A stretch of DNA of 64,000 bases, from positions 1-64,000 of the forward strand of contig NZ_JNBQ01000009.1 in NCBI RefSeq assembly GCF_001019615.1, written 5' to 3'. Below, in pieces: positions 38,979 through 49,345 of the stretch; position 1 is the stretch's first letter, and every line of letters begins with the position of its first letter. Origin of the DNA: Cellulosimicrobium funkei. Lineage in GTDB: Bacteria; Actinomycetota; Actinomycetes; Actinomycetales; Cellulomonadaceae. The notes beneath the pieces were generated by a model. It saw only the letters and a list, made by a program, of their open reading frames with translations. It searched no databases and was not told where the DNA came from. The translations under genes and the position numbers were made by a program.

Positions 38979-39037
38979 TGTGCCTGGGCACATGATGGGT
39001 AACCATGAGGGCGGCTACAAAAGGCACACCCGTGTGC
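38979..39037. promoter_or_regulatory. two palindromic GGCACA/TGTGCC operators
   Basis: TGTGCCTGGGCACA (38979-38992) and GCACACCCGTGTGC (39024-39037) are perfect palindromes about 45 bases apart in the divergent region, and a further GGCACAC half-site follows at 39042-39048. Likely binding sites for the HxlR regulator. Confidence 0.55.
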
Positions 39038-39078
39038 GAGAGGCACACGGAGCCGCATGCCACGGAGACGGAGACCCC

Positions 39079-39519
39079 ATGACCACGATGCCGACCACCG
39101 ACGTGCCCGTGGTGCGCGAGCTCGCGGAGCGCCACGGCCTCCCGGCGGAGGGCGGCTGCGCCGCCGCCGAGGCCACGAGCGAGGTGCGCTCGGTGCTCGA
39201 CCGGGTGGGGGACAAGTGGAGCGTCCTCATCCTGGGCATGCTCTCGGGCGGGCCGCAGCGGTTCACCGAGCTCCTGCACGGCATCGACGGGATCTCGCAG
39301 CGCATGCTCACGCTCAACCTGCGTCAGCTGGAGCGGGACGGGCTCGTGAGCCGCACGGTGCACGCCGTCGTGCCGCCGCGGGTCGACTACGCGCTGACCG
39401 ACCTCGGCGCGACCCTGCTGCCGCCCGTGCTCGCGCTCGTCGACTGGGCGCTCGAGAACACGACCACCATCCGCGACCACCGGGACCAGTTCGACGCCCG
39501 GGCCACCTCCGCGGGCTGA
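39079..39519 (+). CDS. HxlR-family transcriptional regulator
   Basis: A 146-residue winged-helix regulator: SVLDRVGDKWSVLILGMLSGGPQRFTELLHGIDGISQRMLTLNLRQLERDGLV and PPRVDYALTDLG. A single Cys near residue 27 (EGGCAAAEA) precedes the DNA-binding domain and could be redox-sensing. Divergent from doxX. ATG at 39079 (GGAGACGGAG site); a second ATG three codons later is possible. Confidence 0.88.
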   Translation: MTTMPTTDVPVVRELAERHGLPAEGGCAAAEATSEVRSVLDRVGDKWSVLILGMLSGGPQRFTELLHGIDGISQRMLTLNLRQLERDGLVSRTVHAVVPPRVDYALTDLGATLLPPVLALVDWALENTTTIRDHRDQFDARATSAG

Positions 39520-39530
39520 CGCTGCTCCAG

Positions 39531-39549
39531 GTCGCCGGGGACCGGCGAC
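39531..39549. terminator. short GC-rich hairpin
   Basis: GTCGCCGG-GGA-CCGGCGAC (39531-39549), an 8-bp stem with a three-base loop between the HxlR gene and the convergent SulP gene. Confidence 0.6.
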
Positions 39550-39559
39550 GCCGCGACCG

Positions 39560-41335
39560 TCAGCGGCGGTGCAGCGTCGTCCGGAGATGTGACCACAGCC
39601 GCTTCGCGAGGCCGTCCGGGCGCACGACGGGGATCTGGGCCGTCTCGACGCCGCGCACGAGCCACGCCTCCGCGTGCCGCATGGCGTCGGCGGTCGACTC
39701 CCCGATCACGGGTCGTGCCGGGTACACCGCGATCCGCTCGTGCAGGCGCAGGTCGATGACCTGTTCGAACTTCTCCGCCAGCGCGGGGTCCACCCCGCTC
39801 ACGTAGAGGCGGCCCCCGCCCTCGCCCAGCCGGTCCGCGTAGTGCGCGAGCACCGTGAAGGCGGTCGCGCCGAGGCTCGCGCGGCCGCGCAGGCGCAGCA
39901 CCACGACGGCGTCGTGCGCGTGCGCGGGCTCCGGCAGCGCGGCCTCGAGCGAGCGGGCACCGGCGTAGAACAGGCTCCCGTAGACGTCGAGGACCGTCAC
40001 CGTCGCGTCGTCGAGCCGCCGTGGCGCGGGTTCCTCGCGGTAGTGCCCGCCCTCCTGGGGGACGAGGCGGACGATCCGCAGGTCCTGGGACTCCCGGTTC
40101 GCCTGGAGCAGGATCGACAGCGCGGCCCCGATGCCGACCGCGGCCGCGACGGGCAGGAGCAGGGTCGCGAGGAACGTGGTCGCCATCGCGACCTGGGACT
40201 GGCTGCCCGTGCGCCACGCCGTCGCCATGGCCGACAGCCGGATGGACCCGACCGACGCGACGGCGAGCAGTGCCGCGAGCGTCGCCGACGGGACCGCCCC
40301 GACCGGCCCGGACAACGCGACGAGGACGACGAGCACCCACACGCCCGACATGATGCCTGCCCAGCGGTCGCGCGCTCCCGCGGCGGTGCTGATCGCCGTC
40401 TGACCGACCGACCCGCCGACCGGGATGCCGCGGAAGAACCCCACCGCGAGGTTCGCGACGCCCTGCCCGACGAAGTTGCGGTTGGGGTCGGCGCGGCGCC
40501 CGCCGGGGTTCGGGACGGACTCGGCGACCCCCGCGCCCTGCACGAGCACGATGGCTGCCACGGCGAGCGCGCCCACGGCCACGTCGACCGACACGAGCCC
40601 CAGGTCGGGCAGCGCGAGGGAGGGCAGGCCGGCGGGGATCTCGCCCGCGTCGCCGACGAGCCGCACCGACGTCGCGCCGAGGGCCCACACGCCGACTGCG
40701 GACACCACGAGCACGACGACGGCCGCGTACGGGGCGACGCGCGTGCGACCGAGGACGAGGAGCACGGCGACCGACCCCAGGCCCACGACGAGGGTCGGCA
40801 CGTCCCACGTGCCGGGCGAGCGGAGCACCTGGAAGGCCTGCCCGACGGCGAGCGACGCGGACGGGTCGGCGCCCGTGAGGTCGTCGAGCTGGCCGAGCAG
40901 GATGTTGACGGAGACACCGGTGAGGAACCCCGTCATCACGGAGTGCGACACGAAGCCGGTGAGTCGACCGAGCCCCACGAGCCCGGCGACGACCATGACC
41001 GCCCCGGCGAGCGTCGTGAGGAGGATGAGCGCCGCGAGCCGGTCCTCGCCGGGGACCCCCGCGAGGGCCGAGCCGGCGGCGAGCGCCGCCGCGCTCGTCG
41101 TCGTGACGATCATGAGGCGCGAGTCGACCGTCAGGCCGCCCGCGATGCGGCCGACCGCCGTCGCGTACAGGCCGTGGATCGGGTTGACGCCGACGAGGGT
41201 CGCGGTCGCCATCCCGTCGGGGACACCGCCGACGGCGCCCGGGACGCCGGCGCCCGCGGAGCGCCAGAACGTCCCCGGGGCGGGCCGGACGCCGTCCCAC
41301 CAGCCTCGGACGGCGCGCACCGGCCGCGGGCTCAT
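39560..41335 (-). CDS. SulP-family anion transporter with STAS domain
   Basis: A 591-residue SLC26/SulP transporter. Hydrophobic core of 10-14 helices including GMATATLVGVNPIHGLYA, VSHSVMTGFLTGVSVNILL and GFFRGIPVGGSVGQTAIS (the central anion-site helix). The C-terminal 150 residues are a STAS domain (VTVLDVYGSLFYAGARSLEAAL, VVVLRLRGRASLGATAFTVL). Substrate could be sulfate, bicarbonate or dicarboxylate; no adjacent carbonic anhydrase or sulfate gene helps. Start ATG 41335 has a GGGAG site; GTG at 41374 would add 13 residues. Confidence 0.9.
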   Translation of the reverse strand: MSPRPVRAVRGWWDGVRPAPGTFWRSAGAGVPGAVGGVPDGMATATLVGVNPIHGLYATAVGRIAGGLTVDSRLMIVTTTSAAALAAGSALAGVPGEDRLAALILLTTLAGAVMVVAGLVGLGRLTGFVSHSVMTGFLTGVSVNILLGQLDDLTGADPSASLAVGQAFQVLRSPGTWDVPTLVVGLGSVAVLLVLGRTRVAPYAAVVVLVVSAVGVWALGATSVRLVGDAGEIPAGLPSLALPDLGLVSVDVAVGALAVAAIVLVQGAGVAESVPNPGGRRADPNRNFVGQGVANLAVGFFRGIPVGGSVGQTAISTAAGARDRWAGIMSGVWVLVVLVALSGPVGAVPSATLAALLAVASVGSIRLSAMATAWRTGSQSQVAMATTFLATLLLPVAAAVGIGAALSILLQANRESQDLRIVRLVPQEGGHYREEPAPRRLDDATVTVLDVYGSLFYAGARSLEAALPEPAHAHDAVVVLRLRGRASLGATAFTVLAHYADRLGEGGGRLYVSGVDPALAEKFEQVIDLRLHERIAVYPARPVIGESTADAMRHAEAWLVRGVETAQIPVVRPDGLAKRLWSHLRTTLHRR

Positions 41336-41437
41336 CGCGTCTCCCGCGGGTGCGCCATGGGGAGACTCTGGCACGGTGCGCGTCGGCCGACCACAGCAAC
41401 GGACGGCGCCGTCGCCGCGCAGGGGGACGTGTGCGGG

Positions 41438-42352
41438 TCAGCTCGCGAGGGGGTCGTCCGCGGTGAGATACCAGGGCTCGTACCCCTCGAGCGAGAGCGT
41501 CCACAGCCCCGGCGCACCCGCGGGGACCGCGACGCACACGTTGCCCGACACGGTGTCGTCGGTCCCGACGAGGCCCGTCCCGACGAGGGCGTCCGGCACG
41601 GCGCCGCACTGCCCGTCGACGTGGACGCCGTCGTCGCCGACGAAGCCGACGTCGATCGCCCCCCACGCGCTCACCTGCGAGCTGGGGCCGTAGTACGTGG
41701 CGGTCACGGGGACGATCCAGTACTCCGTGCCCTCCGGCGGTGCGACGTTGACGTCGCTGTGCGCGAGGATCTCCGCGGTCGCCTCGTACGGCGGGTCCAG
41801 GAGGACCTCCCACTCCTCGCCGGCGACGGTGTAGCCGTCGAAGAACCACGGGTCGGCCCGTGTCCCGGAGCCCTCCCACTCGCCCTCGGACCAGTCCTCG
41901 TCCGACCAGTCCTCGGACCACTCGTCCTCGACCGGCTCGGTGTACCAGTCGGCGATACGCCCGCCCGCGTCGCTCGCGACACCGGCGGCGAAGCCGACGC
42001 CACCGCCCACCGCGAGGCACGCCGCACCGACGATCAGCCCGACGGCGGTGCGCGACAGACCGCGGCGCGTGGTGGGCGGGGGCGGGCCGGGGAGTCCGGC
42101 CACGGGATACGTCGGCCCCGGCGCGAGCGGCCCCGGCGGGACGGGACCGTAGCCGACCGGGGCCGGACCGGGCCCGATCGGGGGCGGTGGGGAAGCGGCC
42201 TGCGGGGGACCGGGGTATCCGGGCGTCGGGACCGGAGCCGACGTCGCCGGGGGCGCCGTCGGGGCTGGGGCCGTCGGCGCGGCGGGAACTGCGGACGCTG
42301 CGGGGGGCGTGGCCGGCGTCGACTGGCTCGGTGGCGCGAAGGGGTTGCTCAT
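41438..42352 (-). CDS. proline-rich, single-pass membrane protein with extracellular domain
   Basis: A 304-residue protein, not recognised by function. Residues 1-110 are Pro/Ala/Gly-rich and cytoplasmic; one membrane helix (GLIVGAACLAVGGGVGFAAGV) follows; then a Trp/Asp/Glu-rich repeat (EWSEDWSDEDWSEGEWEG) and a C-terminal beta-rich domain resembling DUF4352-type extracellular modules (GTRADPWFFDGYTVAGEEWEV, VSGNVCVAVPAG with two Cys). The start MSNPFAPP at 42352 is typical for this protein class. Confidence 0.75.
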   Translation of the reverse strand: MSNPFAPPSQSTPATPPAASAVPAAPTAPAPTAPPATSAPVPTPGYPGPPQAASPPPPIGPGPAPVGYGPVPPGPLAPGPTYPVAGLPGPPPPTTRRGLSRTAVGLIVGAACLAVGGGVGFAAGVASDAGGRIADWYTEPVEDEWSEDWSDEDWSEGEWEGSGTRADPWFFDGYTVAGEEWEVLLDPPYEATAEILAHSDVNVAPPEGTEYWIVPVTATYYGPSSQVSAWGAIDVGFVGDDGVHVDGQCGAVPDALVGTGLVGTDDTVSGNVCVAVPAGAPGLWTLSLEGYEPWYLTADDPLAS

Positions 42353-42523
42353 GGCTGCTCCGGGGTCGTGCGGGCGAGCGCCCGGACGACCGTGTCGCCG
42401 TGCGTGGCCGGATGCTCCCACATCTCGGCCTGCCAGCACCAGGAGCGGGGACGACGGACGGCCGGGGACGCGGACCGCCGTCGGGCACGCCACGACCCGC
42501 CCGAGCACGACACCACCCGCCCG

Positions 42524-42577
42524 CGAGCACGACATGGGGGTCGTTATCCAGCGGGTATCGACCCCATGTCGTGCTCG
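42524..42577. terminator. long hairpin upstream of the proline-rich protein gene, after aceB
   Basis: 42524-42543 (CGAGCACGACATGGGGGTCG) pairs with 42559-42577 with one bulged G, giving about 19 bp and a 15-base loop. It lies 11 bases past the malate synthase stop. A partial copy of the arm (CGAGCACGAC) also occurs at 42502-42511. Confidence 0.7.
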
Positions 42578-42587
42578 GCAGGCCCCG

Positions 42588-44306
<1,719 letters not shown>

Positions 44307-44328
44307 GGCGTGCTCCGAAGGTCGTGCT

Positions 44329-44405
44329 CCCGCGAGATAGAACCCCGAGCTTCGAGGTAGAGCGCTGCGAGCTCTATCTCGGGCGCGCGGGTTCTATCTC
44401 GCGGG
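44329..44405. repeat. nested inverted repeat between aceA and aceB
   Basis: A perfect 17-base inverted repeat CCCGCGAGATAGAACCC (44329-44345)/44389-44405 encloses a second hairpin, GAGGTAGAGC (44354-44363) with GCTCTATCTC (44371-44380, one G-U). All four arms share the GAGRTAGARC core found at 3415-3460, 4074-4088 and inside the Mo-hydroxylase gene. It may act as terminator or processing site between the two genes. Confidence 0.7.
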
Positions 44406-44416
44406 AGGAGGGAGGG

Positions 44417-45832
44417 TTAGTGGAACTGGGCGGTCTCGGTGGACCCGGCGAGCGCGAGGGTGGCGGCGTCGGGGTTGAGAGCCGTGGCGACCCGGTCGAA
44501 GTAGCCGGTGCCGACCTCCCGCTGGTGGCGGGTGGCGGTGTAGCCGTCGGCCTCGGAGGCGAACTCGGCCTCCTGGAGCTCGACGTAGGCGGACATCGCG
44601 CGCTCGTCGTAGCCGCGCGCGAGCTCGAACATGGAGTGCGAGACGGCGTGGAAGCCGGCCAGCGTGATGAACTGGAACGCGTAGCCCATCGCGGCGAGCT
44701 CCTTCTGGAAGCTCGCGATCTGGGCGTCGTCGAGGTGCTTCTTCCAGTTGAACGACGGCGAGCAGTTGTAGGCGAGCTTCTTGTCCGGGTACTGCGCGTG
44801 GATCGTCTCGGCGAACGTGCGCGCGAGCTCGAGGTCGGGCTCGCCCGTCTCGACCCAGATGAGGTCGGAGTACGGCGCGTACGCGAGGCCGCGCGCGACG
44901 ACCGCGTCGAGGCCCGGGCGCACGCGGTAGAAGCCCTCCGAGGTGCGCTCGCCCGTGAGGAACGGGCGGTCGCGCTCGTCGACGTCGGACGTCAGCAGGT
45001 CCGCGGCGAGCGAGTCCGTGCGGGCGATGATCACGGACGGCACGCCCGCGACGTCGGCCGCGAGGCGCGCGGCGTTGAGCGTGCGGATGTGCTGGCTCGT
45101 GGGCACGAGCACCTTGCCGCCGAGGTGGCCGCACTTCTTCTCCGACGCGAGCTGGTCCTCCCAGTGCACGCCCGCCGCGCCGGCGGCGATCATCGAGTGC
45201 ATGAGCTCGTACGCGTTGAGCGGGCCGCCGAACCCGGCCTCGGCGTCGGCGACGACCGGGGCGAGCCAGTCACGTGTCGGCGCACCGGACTCCGCCGTCT
45301 CGATCTGGTCCGCGCGCAGGAGCGCGTTGTTGATGCGGCGCACGACGGCGGGCACGGAGTTGGCGGGGTAGAGCGACTGGTCGGGGTACGTCTGGCCGGA
45401 CAGGTTGGCGTCGGCCGCGACCTGCCACCCGGACAGGTAGATGGCCTTGAGGCCCGCGCGCACCTGCTGCACGGCCTGGTTGCCGGTGAACGCGCCGAGC
45501 GCGGCGACCCACTCCTCGGTGTGGATCTGCTCCCAGAGCTTCTCGGCCCCGCGACGCGCGAGCGTGTGCTCCTCGCGCACCGAGCCGCGCAGCGCGACGA
45601 CGTCCTCCGCGGTGTAGTCGCGCTGGAGGCCGGCCCAGCGCGGGTCGGTCGCCCACTGCTCGGCGATCTCCGCCGCGGTCTGGGTCTGGTCGCCGGGGCG
45701 CGGGCTGTCGCTCGCGGCGCGATCCGGGGTGCGGCCCGCGACGTCCGCCGTCGTCGCGACGGCGCCGAGCGGACGGGCGCCGCCCGCGTACTCGGACGGG
45801 GAGCGGCGGCTGACGATGGTGGGCCTGTTCAC
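44417..45832 (-). CDS. aceA: isocitrate lyase
   Basis: A 471-residue isocitrate lyase splitting isocitrate to succinate and glyoxylate. The catalytic motif KKCGHLGGK is present (with Cys as base), as are [36 protein letters not shown] and [13 protein letters not shown]. The N-terminal 45 residues are an extra low-complexity extension. Divergent from the RamB-like gene, with a candidate binding site in between. First gene of the glyoxylate unit with aceB downstream. Confidence 0.96.
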   Translation of the reverse strand: MNRPTIVSRRSPSEYAGGARPLGAVATTADVAGRTPDRAASDSPRPGDQTQTAAEIAEQWATDPRWAGLQRDYTAEDVVALRGSVREEHTLARRGAEKLWEQIHTEEWVAALGAFTGNQAVQQVRAGLKAIYLSGWQVAADANLSGQTYPDQSLYPANSVPAVVRRINNALLRADQIETAESGAPTRDWLAPVVADAEAGFGGPLNAYELMHSMIAAGAAGVHWEDQLASEKKCGHLGGKVLVPTSQHIRTLNAARLAADVAGVPSVIIARTDSLAADLLTSDVDERDRPFLTGERTSEGFYRVRPGLDAVVARGLAYAPYSDLIWVETGEPDLELARTFAETIHAQYPDKKLAYNCSPSFNWKKHLDDAQIASFQKELAAMGYAFQFITLAGFHAVSHSMFELARGYDERAMSAYVELQEAEFASEADGYTATRHQREVGTGYFDRVATALNPDAATLALAGSTETAQFH

Positions 45833-45958
45833 GGGTGCCTCCTGGTGGTGCGCCGGTCCGCGCTGCGCGGACCGGACGGGCCGGTCGGTGGACCTCGGCG
45901 AGGTCCGTGCTTCGACCTTCCTCCCGCTGACAACCCCGTCTCAAGCCAGATCGAGCGA

Positions 45959-45974
45959 AAGAACTGCACTTCTT
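45959..45974. promoter_or_regulatory. candidate RamB-type binding site
   Basis: AAGAACTGCACTTCTT between aceA and the RamB-like gene resembles the (A/G)AACTTTGCAAA motif described for corynebacterial RamB and has AAGAA/TTCTT symmetry. It is 24 bases before the regulator's start and would also cover the aceA promoter. Confidence 0.4.
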
Positions 45975-45997
45975 CTCTTGTGCGGAAGGAGCGGCGC

Positions 45998-47506
45998 GTG
46001 TCACTCTCAGTCATGGCTATCCCGACGACGCGACCGGCCGGAATCGCGGAACATGCGGAAATCCCGCTCGAGAGCGAGCCCGACGCCCTGACGATCGGTC
46101 GCAGGATCCGGCACCTACGCACGGCGCGGGGCCTGACGCTCGACGAGCTCGGCGCCGCCATCGGCCGCGCGCCGTCCCAGGTGTCGCTCCTGGAGAACGG
46201 CAAGCGCGAGCCCAAGTTCGCCCAGCTCCAGGCCGTCGCGCGGGCGCTCGGCGCGAGCCTCGACGACCTGCTGTCGCCCGAGGCGCCGTCACGCCGGGAC
46301 GCGCTCGAGATCGAGCTGGAGCGCGCGCAGCGCGGCCCGCTCTTCGACGCGCTCGGGCTGCGCCCGGTCAGGGTCGGCAAGTCGCTGCCCACGGACGCGC
46401 TCGAGACCATCGTCGCGCTGGAGCGCGAGCTCCAGCGGCTGCACACCGAGCGCGCAGCGACGCCCGAGGAGGCGCGCCGCGCGAACGCGGAGCTGCGCGC
46501 GACCATGCGTGCGCAGGACAACTACTTCCCCGAGCTCGAGGACGCGGCGGCCGAGCTGCTCGACGGCGTCGGGCACGCGGGCGGCCCGCTGCCCCAGCGC
46601 GTCGCGGCGGACATCGCCGCCCACCTGGGCTTCACGCTGCACTACGTGGGCGACCTGCCGCACTCGACCCGCTCGGTGCTCGACCTGCGGCACCGGCGCG
46701 TCTACCTGCCCAGCAACGGGATGCGCGGGCGGTCCAACGCGACGTCGGCGCTGCTCCAGGCGCTCGCGCCGCACGTGCTCGGGCACGCGGAACCGCGCGA
46801 CTACCGCGAGTTCCTGCGCCAGCGCGTCGAGGCCAACTACCTCGCGGCGGCGCTCCTGCTGCCGGAGCGCCACGCGGTCAAGGCGCTGCGGGCCGCGAAG
46901 GACGCGCGCGAGATCTCGATCGAGGACCTCCGCGACGCCTTCGCGGTGTCGTACGAGACGGCCGCGCACCGGTTCACGAACCTCGCGACGAAGCACCTCG
47001 GCATCCCGGTGCACTTCATGAAGGTCCACGAGTCGGGCGTCATCCACAAGGCGTACGAGAACGACGGCGTGCGCTTCCCGGCGGACCCGCTCGGCGCCGT
47101 CGAGGGCCAGTACGTGTGCCGGAGCTGGACCGCCCGCACGGTGTTCGCGGTCGAGGACCGGCTCAGCCCGTTCAGCCAGTACACGGACACCCCCAGCGGC
47201 ACCTACTGGTGCACGTCGCGGGTCCAGGCCTCGGCGGACGGCGAGTTCTCGGTGAGCGTCGGCGTGCCGTTCGCGCACGTGAAGTGGTTCCTCGGCCGCG
47301 ACACGACCGAGCGCCTGGTCTCCCGCTGCCCCGACGGCGCGTGCTGCCGTCGCCCGCCGGACGCGCTCTCCGACCGCTGGGCCGGGCAGTCGTGGCCGAG
47401 CGCCCGCCCGCACGCGTCGATGCTCGCCGCGATGCCGACCGGTGCGTTCCCGGGCGTCGACACCACCGAGGTCTACGCGTTCCTGGACCGGCACGCGCCC
47501 CGGTGA
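45998..47506 (+). CDS. ramB: RamB-like short-chain fatty-acid regulator (ScfR family)
   Basis: A 502-residue XRE-family regulator. The HTH is IGRRIRHLRTARGLTLDELGAAIGRAPSQVSLLENGKREPK (from about residue 30). A central IrrE/DUF955-like domain has HVLGHAEPRDYREF, in which the metallopeptidase HExxH Glu is Val, so it is not a protease. The C-terminal DUF2083 domain ends with CPDGACCRRPP. This is the ScfR/RamB architecture that represses aceA and aceB on carbon sources other than acetate. Divergent from aceA. GTG at 45998 with GGAAGGA; ATG at 46013 is possible. Confidence 0.9.
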   Translation: MSLSVMAIPTTRPAGIAEHAEIPLESEPDALTIGRRIRHLRTARGLTLDELGAAIGRAPSQVSLLENGKREPKFAQLQAVARALGASLDDLLSPEAPSRRDALEIELERAQRGPLFDALGLRPVRVGKSLPTDALETIVALERELQRLHTERAATPEEARRANAELRATMRAQDNYFPELEDAAAELLDGVGHAGGPLPQRVAADIAAHLGFTLHYVGDLPHSTRSVLDLRHRRVYLPSNGMRGRSNATSALLQALAPHVLGHAEPRDYREFLRQRVEANYLAAALLLPERHAVKALRAAKDAREISIEDLRDAFAVSYETAAHRFTNLATKHLGIPVHFMKVHESGVIHKAYENDGVRFPADPLGAVEGQYVCRSWTARTVFAVEDRLSPFSQYTDTPSGTYWCTSRVQASADGEFSVSVGVPFAHVKWFLGRDTTERLVSRCPDGACCRRPPDALSDRWAGQSWPSARPHASMLAAMPTGAFPGVDTTEVYAFLDRHAPR

Positions 47507-47517
47507 GACCGGGCGGA

Positions 47518-49278
47518 TCAGCCGATCGAGCCGCCCTGCGTCGGAGCGTCCATCGCGGCCTTGAGGCGCGCGGTGTCGGCGTCCGACCAGCCCTCGGGAG
47601 CGTGCAGGGCGGCGAAGCCGTCGGCGTACTCGAGCTTGTAGACATGGCCGTGGCCCGCCGGGATGTCCGACGCCGCCGCGACGAACAGGTCGCCCGTGAG
47701 CTGCCAGAACGTGACGAACGGGTACCACCGCACGTCGCCCAGCACGTCCGGGCCGCGCGGCTCGCGGAGCCAGTCCGGCTCGGACCACAGCGTCTCCGGT
47801 CCCCACCAGGTCACACCGTCGGACGCGTGCTGGAGGTACACGACGCGCGGCTCGTCCCAGCGCGGGCCAGGACCCCAGAGGTCTGCGACGCCGGTCGCGA
47901 CGGGATCGCCCCACCGGACCTGCCGGCCGTCGTCGAGCACGGGGGCGTACTCGAGCGACCCGGGGTCCCGCGCGTCGGTGAGCTCGCGCCACATCGGCGT
48001 GAACCCGGGCGTCCCGGTGAACATCGCGCCGTCGGAACGCGCCTCGACGTCCTGCACGCCGCTGAACGCGCCCTGCATCCCGAACGACCCGAGCGAGATG
48101 CCGAACGCGAGCAGCCGCGGGCGGTCGTCCTCGGGGAGCTCCGACCAGCGGTCGTACACCGCCTCGAACAGCGCCTTGCCGGCCGCGGGCGGGGTCGACC
48201 GGTCGCCGACGAAGCTGATCCAGCTCGGCAGGTAGGAGTACTGCATGCTCGCGATCGCGGTGTCGCCGCCGTGCATGAGCTCGAGCGCCTCCACCATGCC
48301 CGGGTCGACCCAACCCGTCCCGGTCGTGGTCGCGACGACGAGGACCGACCGGTCCCACGCGTCGGTGCGGTCGAGCTCGTCGACGACGCGTGCCGCCGTG
48401 GCGTCGAGGTCGCCGTCGGGATCGAGGCCGGCGTAGGCATGGATCGGCTCGCGCACGTCCGCGGGGTCGACGACGTCGCCCGCCTCGGCGAACGCGCTCA
48501 GCTCGTCGACGGTCGGGCCGGACACGACGAACTTGCGACCCTCCGCGCCGAGCGAGCCCCACGTCTCGGGGGACGCGTCCGACCCGGACCGCTCGGGCTG
48601 GACGGGGGGCGACAAGCGCGGGTCGACGTCGGCGTTCGCGGTCGCGTAGATCGAGTTCAGCGCGCTGAGCGCACCCGACCAGATGACGCCGTTGAACACC
48701 AGGACGACGACCACGGCGACGACGACGCCGCTGACGAACCGGGCCACGGGCGCGGGCACGACGTTGTCGACGACGAGGCTGAGCCAGCGCGCGAGGCGCC
48801 GTAGACCACGGCCGACCTGGAGCACGAGCAGCGCGACGGCGAGCGCCACGAGCATCGTGACGACCTCGCGCCCGGGCACGTCCTCGGACATGCCGAACAG
48901 GTGCCGCAGCTCGATCTGGCGGCGCGCGCCGAGGACGAGCGAGAGGGGCACGAGCATGACGGTCGCCCCGGCCAGCACCCACCACGCGACCCGGCTCGCG
49001 CGCGCCGTCCACCGGATGCGCAGCCCGACCTTGACCGCGAACCACTCGACGAACGCCCCGACGCCGTACCCGCCGACCGCGCTCACGCCCGAGATCACGG
49101 CCTGGTAGTACCAGGCGCGCGGGATGAGCGACGGGGTGAACGACAGGCAGAACCACAGCAGCGCGAGCACCAGACCGGTCGCCGAGAACCGCCGCAGCCA
49201 CCGCCCCCACACGCCGTGCCGGGGCCGCTCCTCGTCGACGGGCTCAGGGGCGCGGGTCTCCGTCACGGTGGGCTGCAC
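47518..49278 (-). CDS. DUF2319-type membrane alpha/beta-hydrolase family protein
   Basis: A 586-residue membrane protein: four or more N-terminal helices (residues ~25-200; TGLVLALLWFCLSFTPSLIPRAWYYQAVISGVSA is the hallmark start), then a soluble alpha/beta-hydrolase-like domain with FGISLGSFGMQGAFSG as the nucleophile-elbow region, FTGTPGF, and VVYLQHASDGVTWWGPETLW. Function unknown in the family. GTG at 49278 lies 6 bases after TACGCT (leaderless); longer in-frame starts cover Arg/Pro-rich sequence. Confidence 0.85.
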   Translation of the reverse strand: MQPTVTETRAPEPVDEERPRHGVWGRWLRRFSATGLVLALLWFCLSFTPSLIPRAWYYQAVISGVSAVGGYGVGAFVEWFAVKVGLRIRWTARASRVAWWVLAGATVMLVPLSLVLGARRQIELRHLFGMSEDVPGREVVTMLVALAVALLVLQVGRGLRRLARWLSLVVDNVVPAPVARFVSGVVVAVVVVLVFNGVIWSGALSALNSIYATANADVDPRLSPPVQPERSGSDASPETWGSLGAEGRKFVVSGPTVDELSAFAEAGDVVDPADVREPIHAYAGLDPDGDLDATAARVVDELDRTDAWDRSVLVVATTTGTGWVDPGMVEALELMHGGDTAIASMQYSYLPSWISFVGDRSTPPAAGKALFEAVYDRWSELPEDDRPRLLAFGISLGSFGMQGAFSGVQDVEARSDGAMFTGTPGFTPMWRELTDARDPGSLEYAPVLDDGRQVRWGDPVATGVADLWGPGPRWDEPRVVYLQHASDGVTWWGPETLWSEPDWLREPRGPDVLGDVRWYPFVTFWQLTGDLFVAAASDIPAGHGHVYKLEYADGFAALHAPEGWSDADTARLKAAMDAPTQGGSIG

Positions 49279-49345
49279 ATCGCGAGCGTAGGCGAGGCGC
49301 CTCGAACCGTCCCCTCGAACTGGCCGCGGCCTCGCCGAGGGGCGG

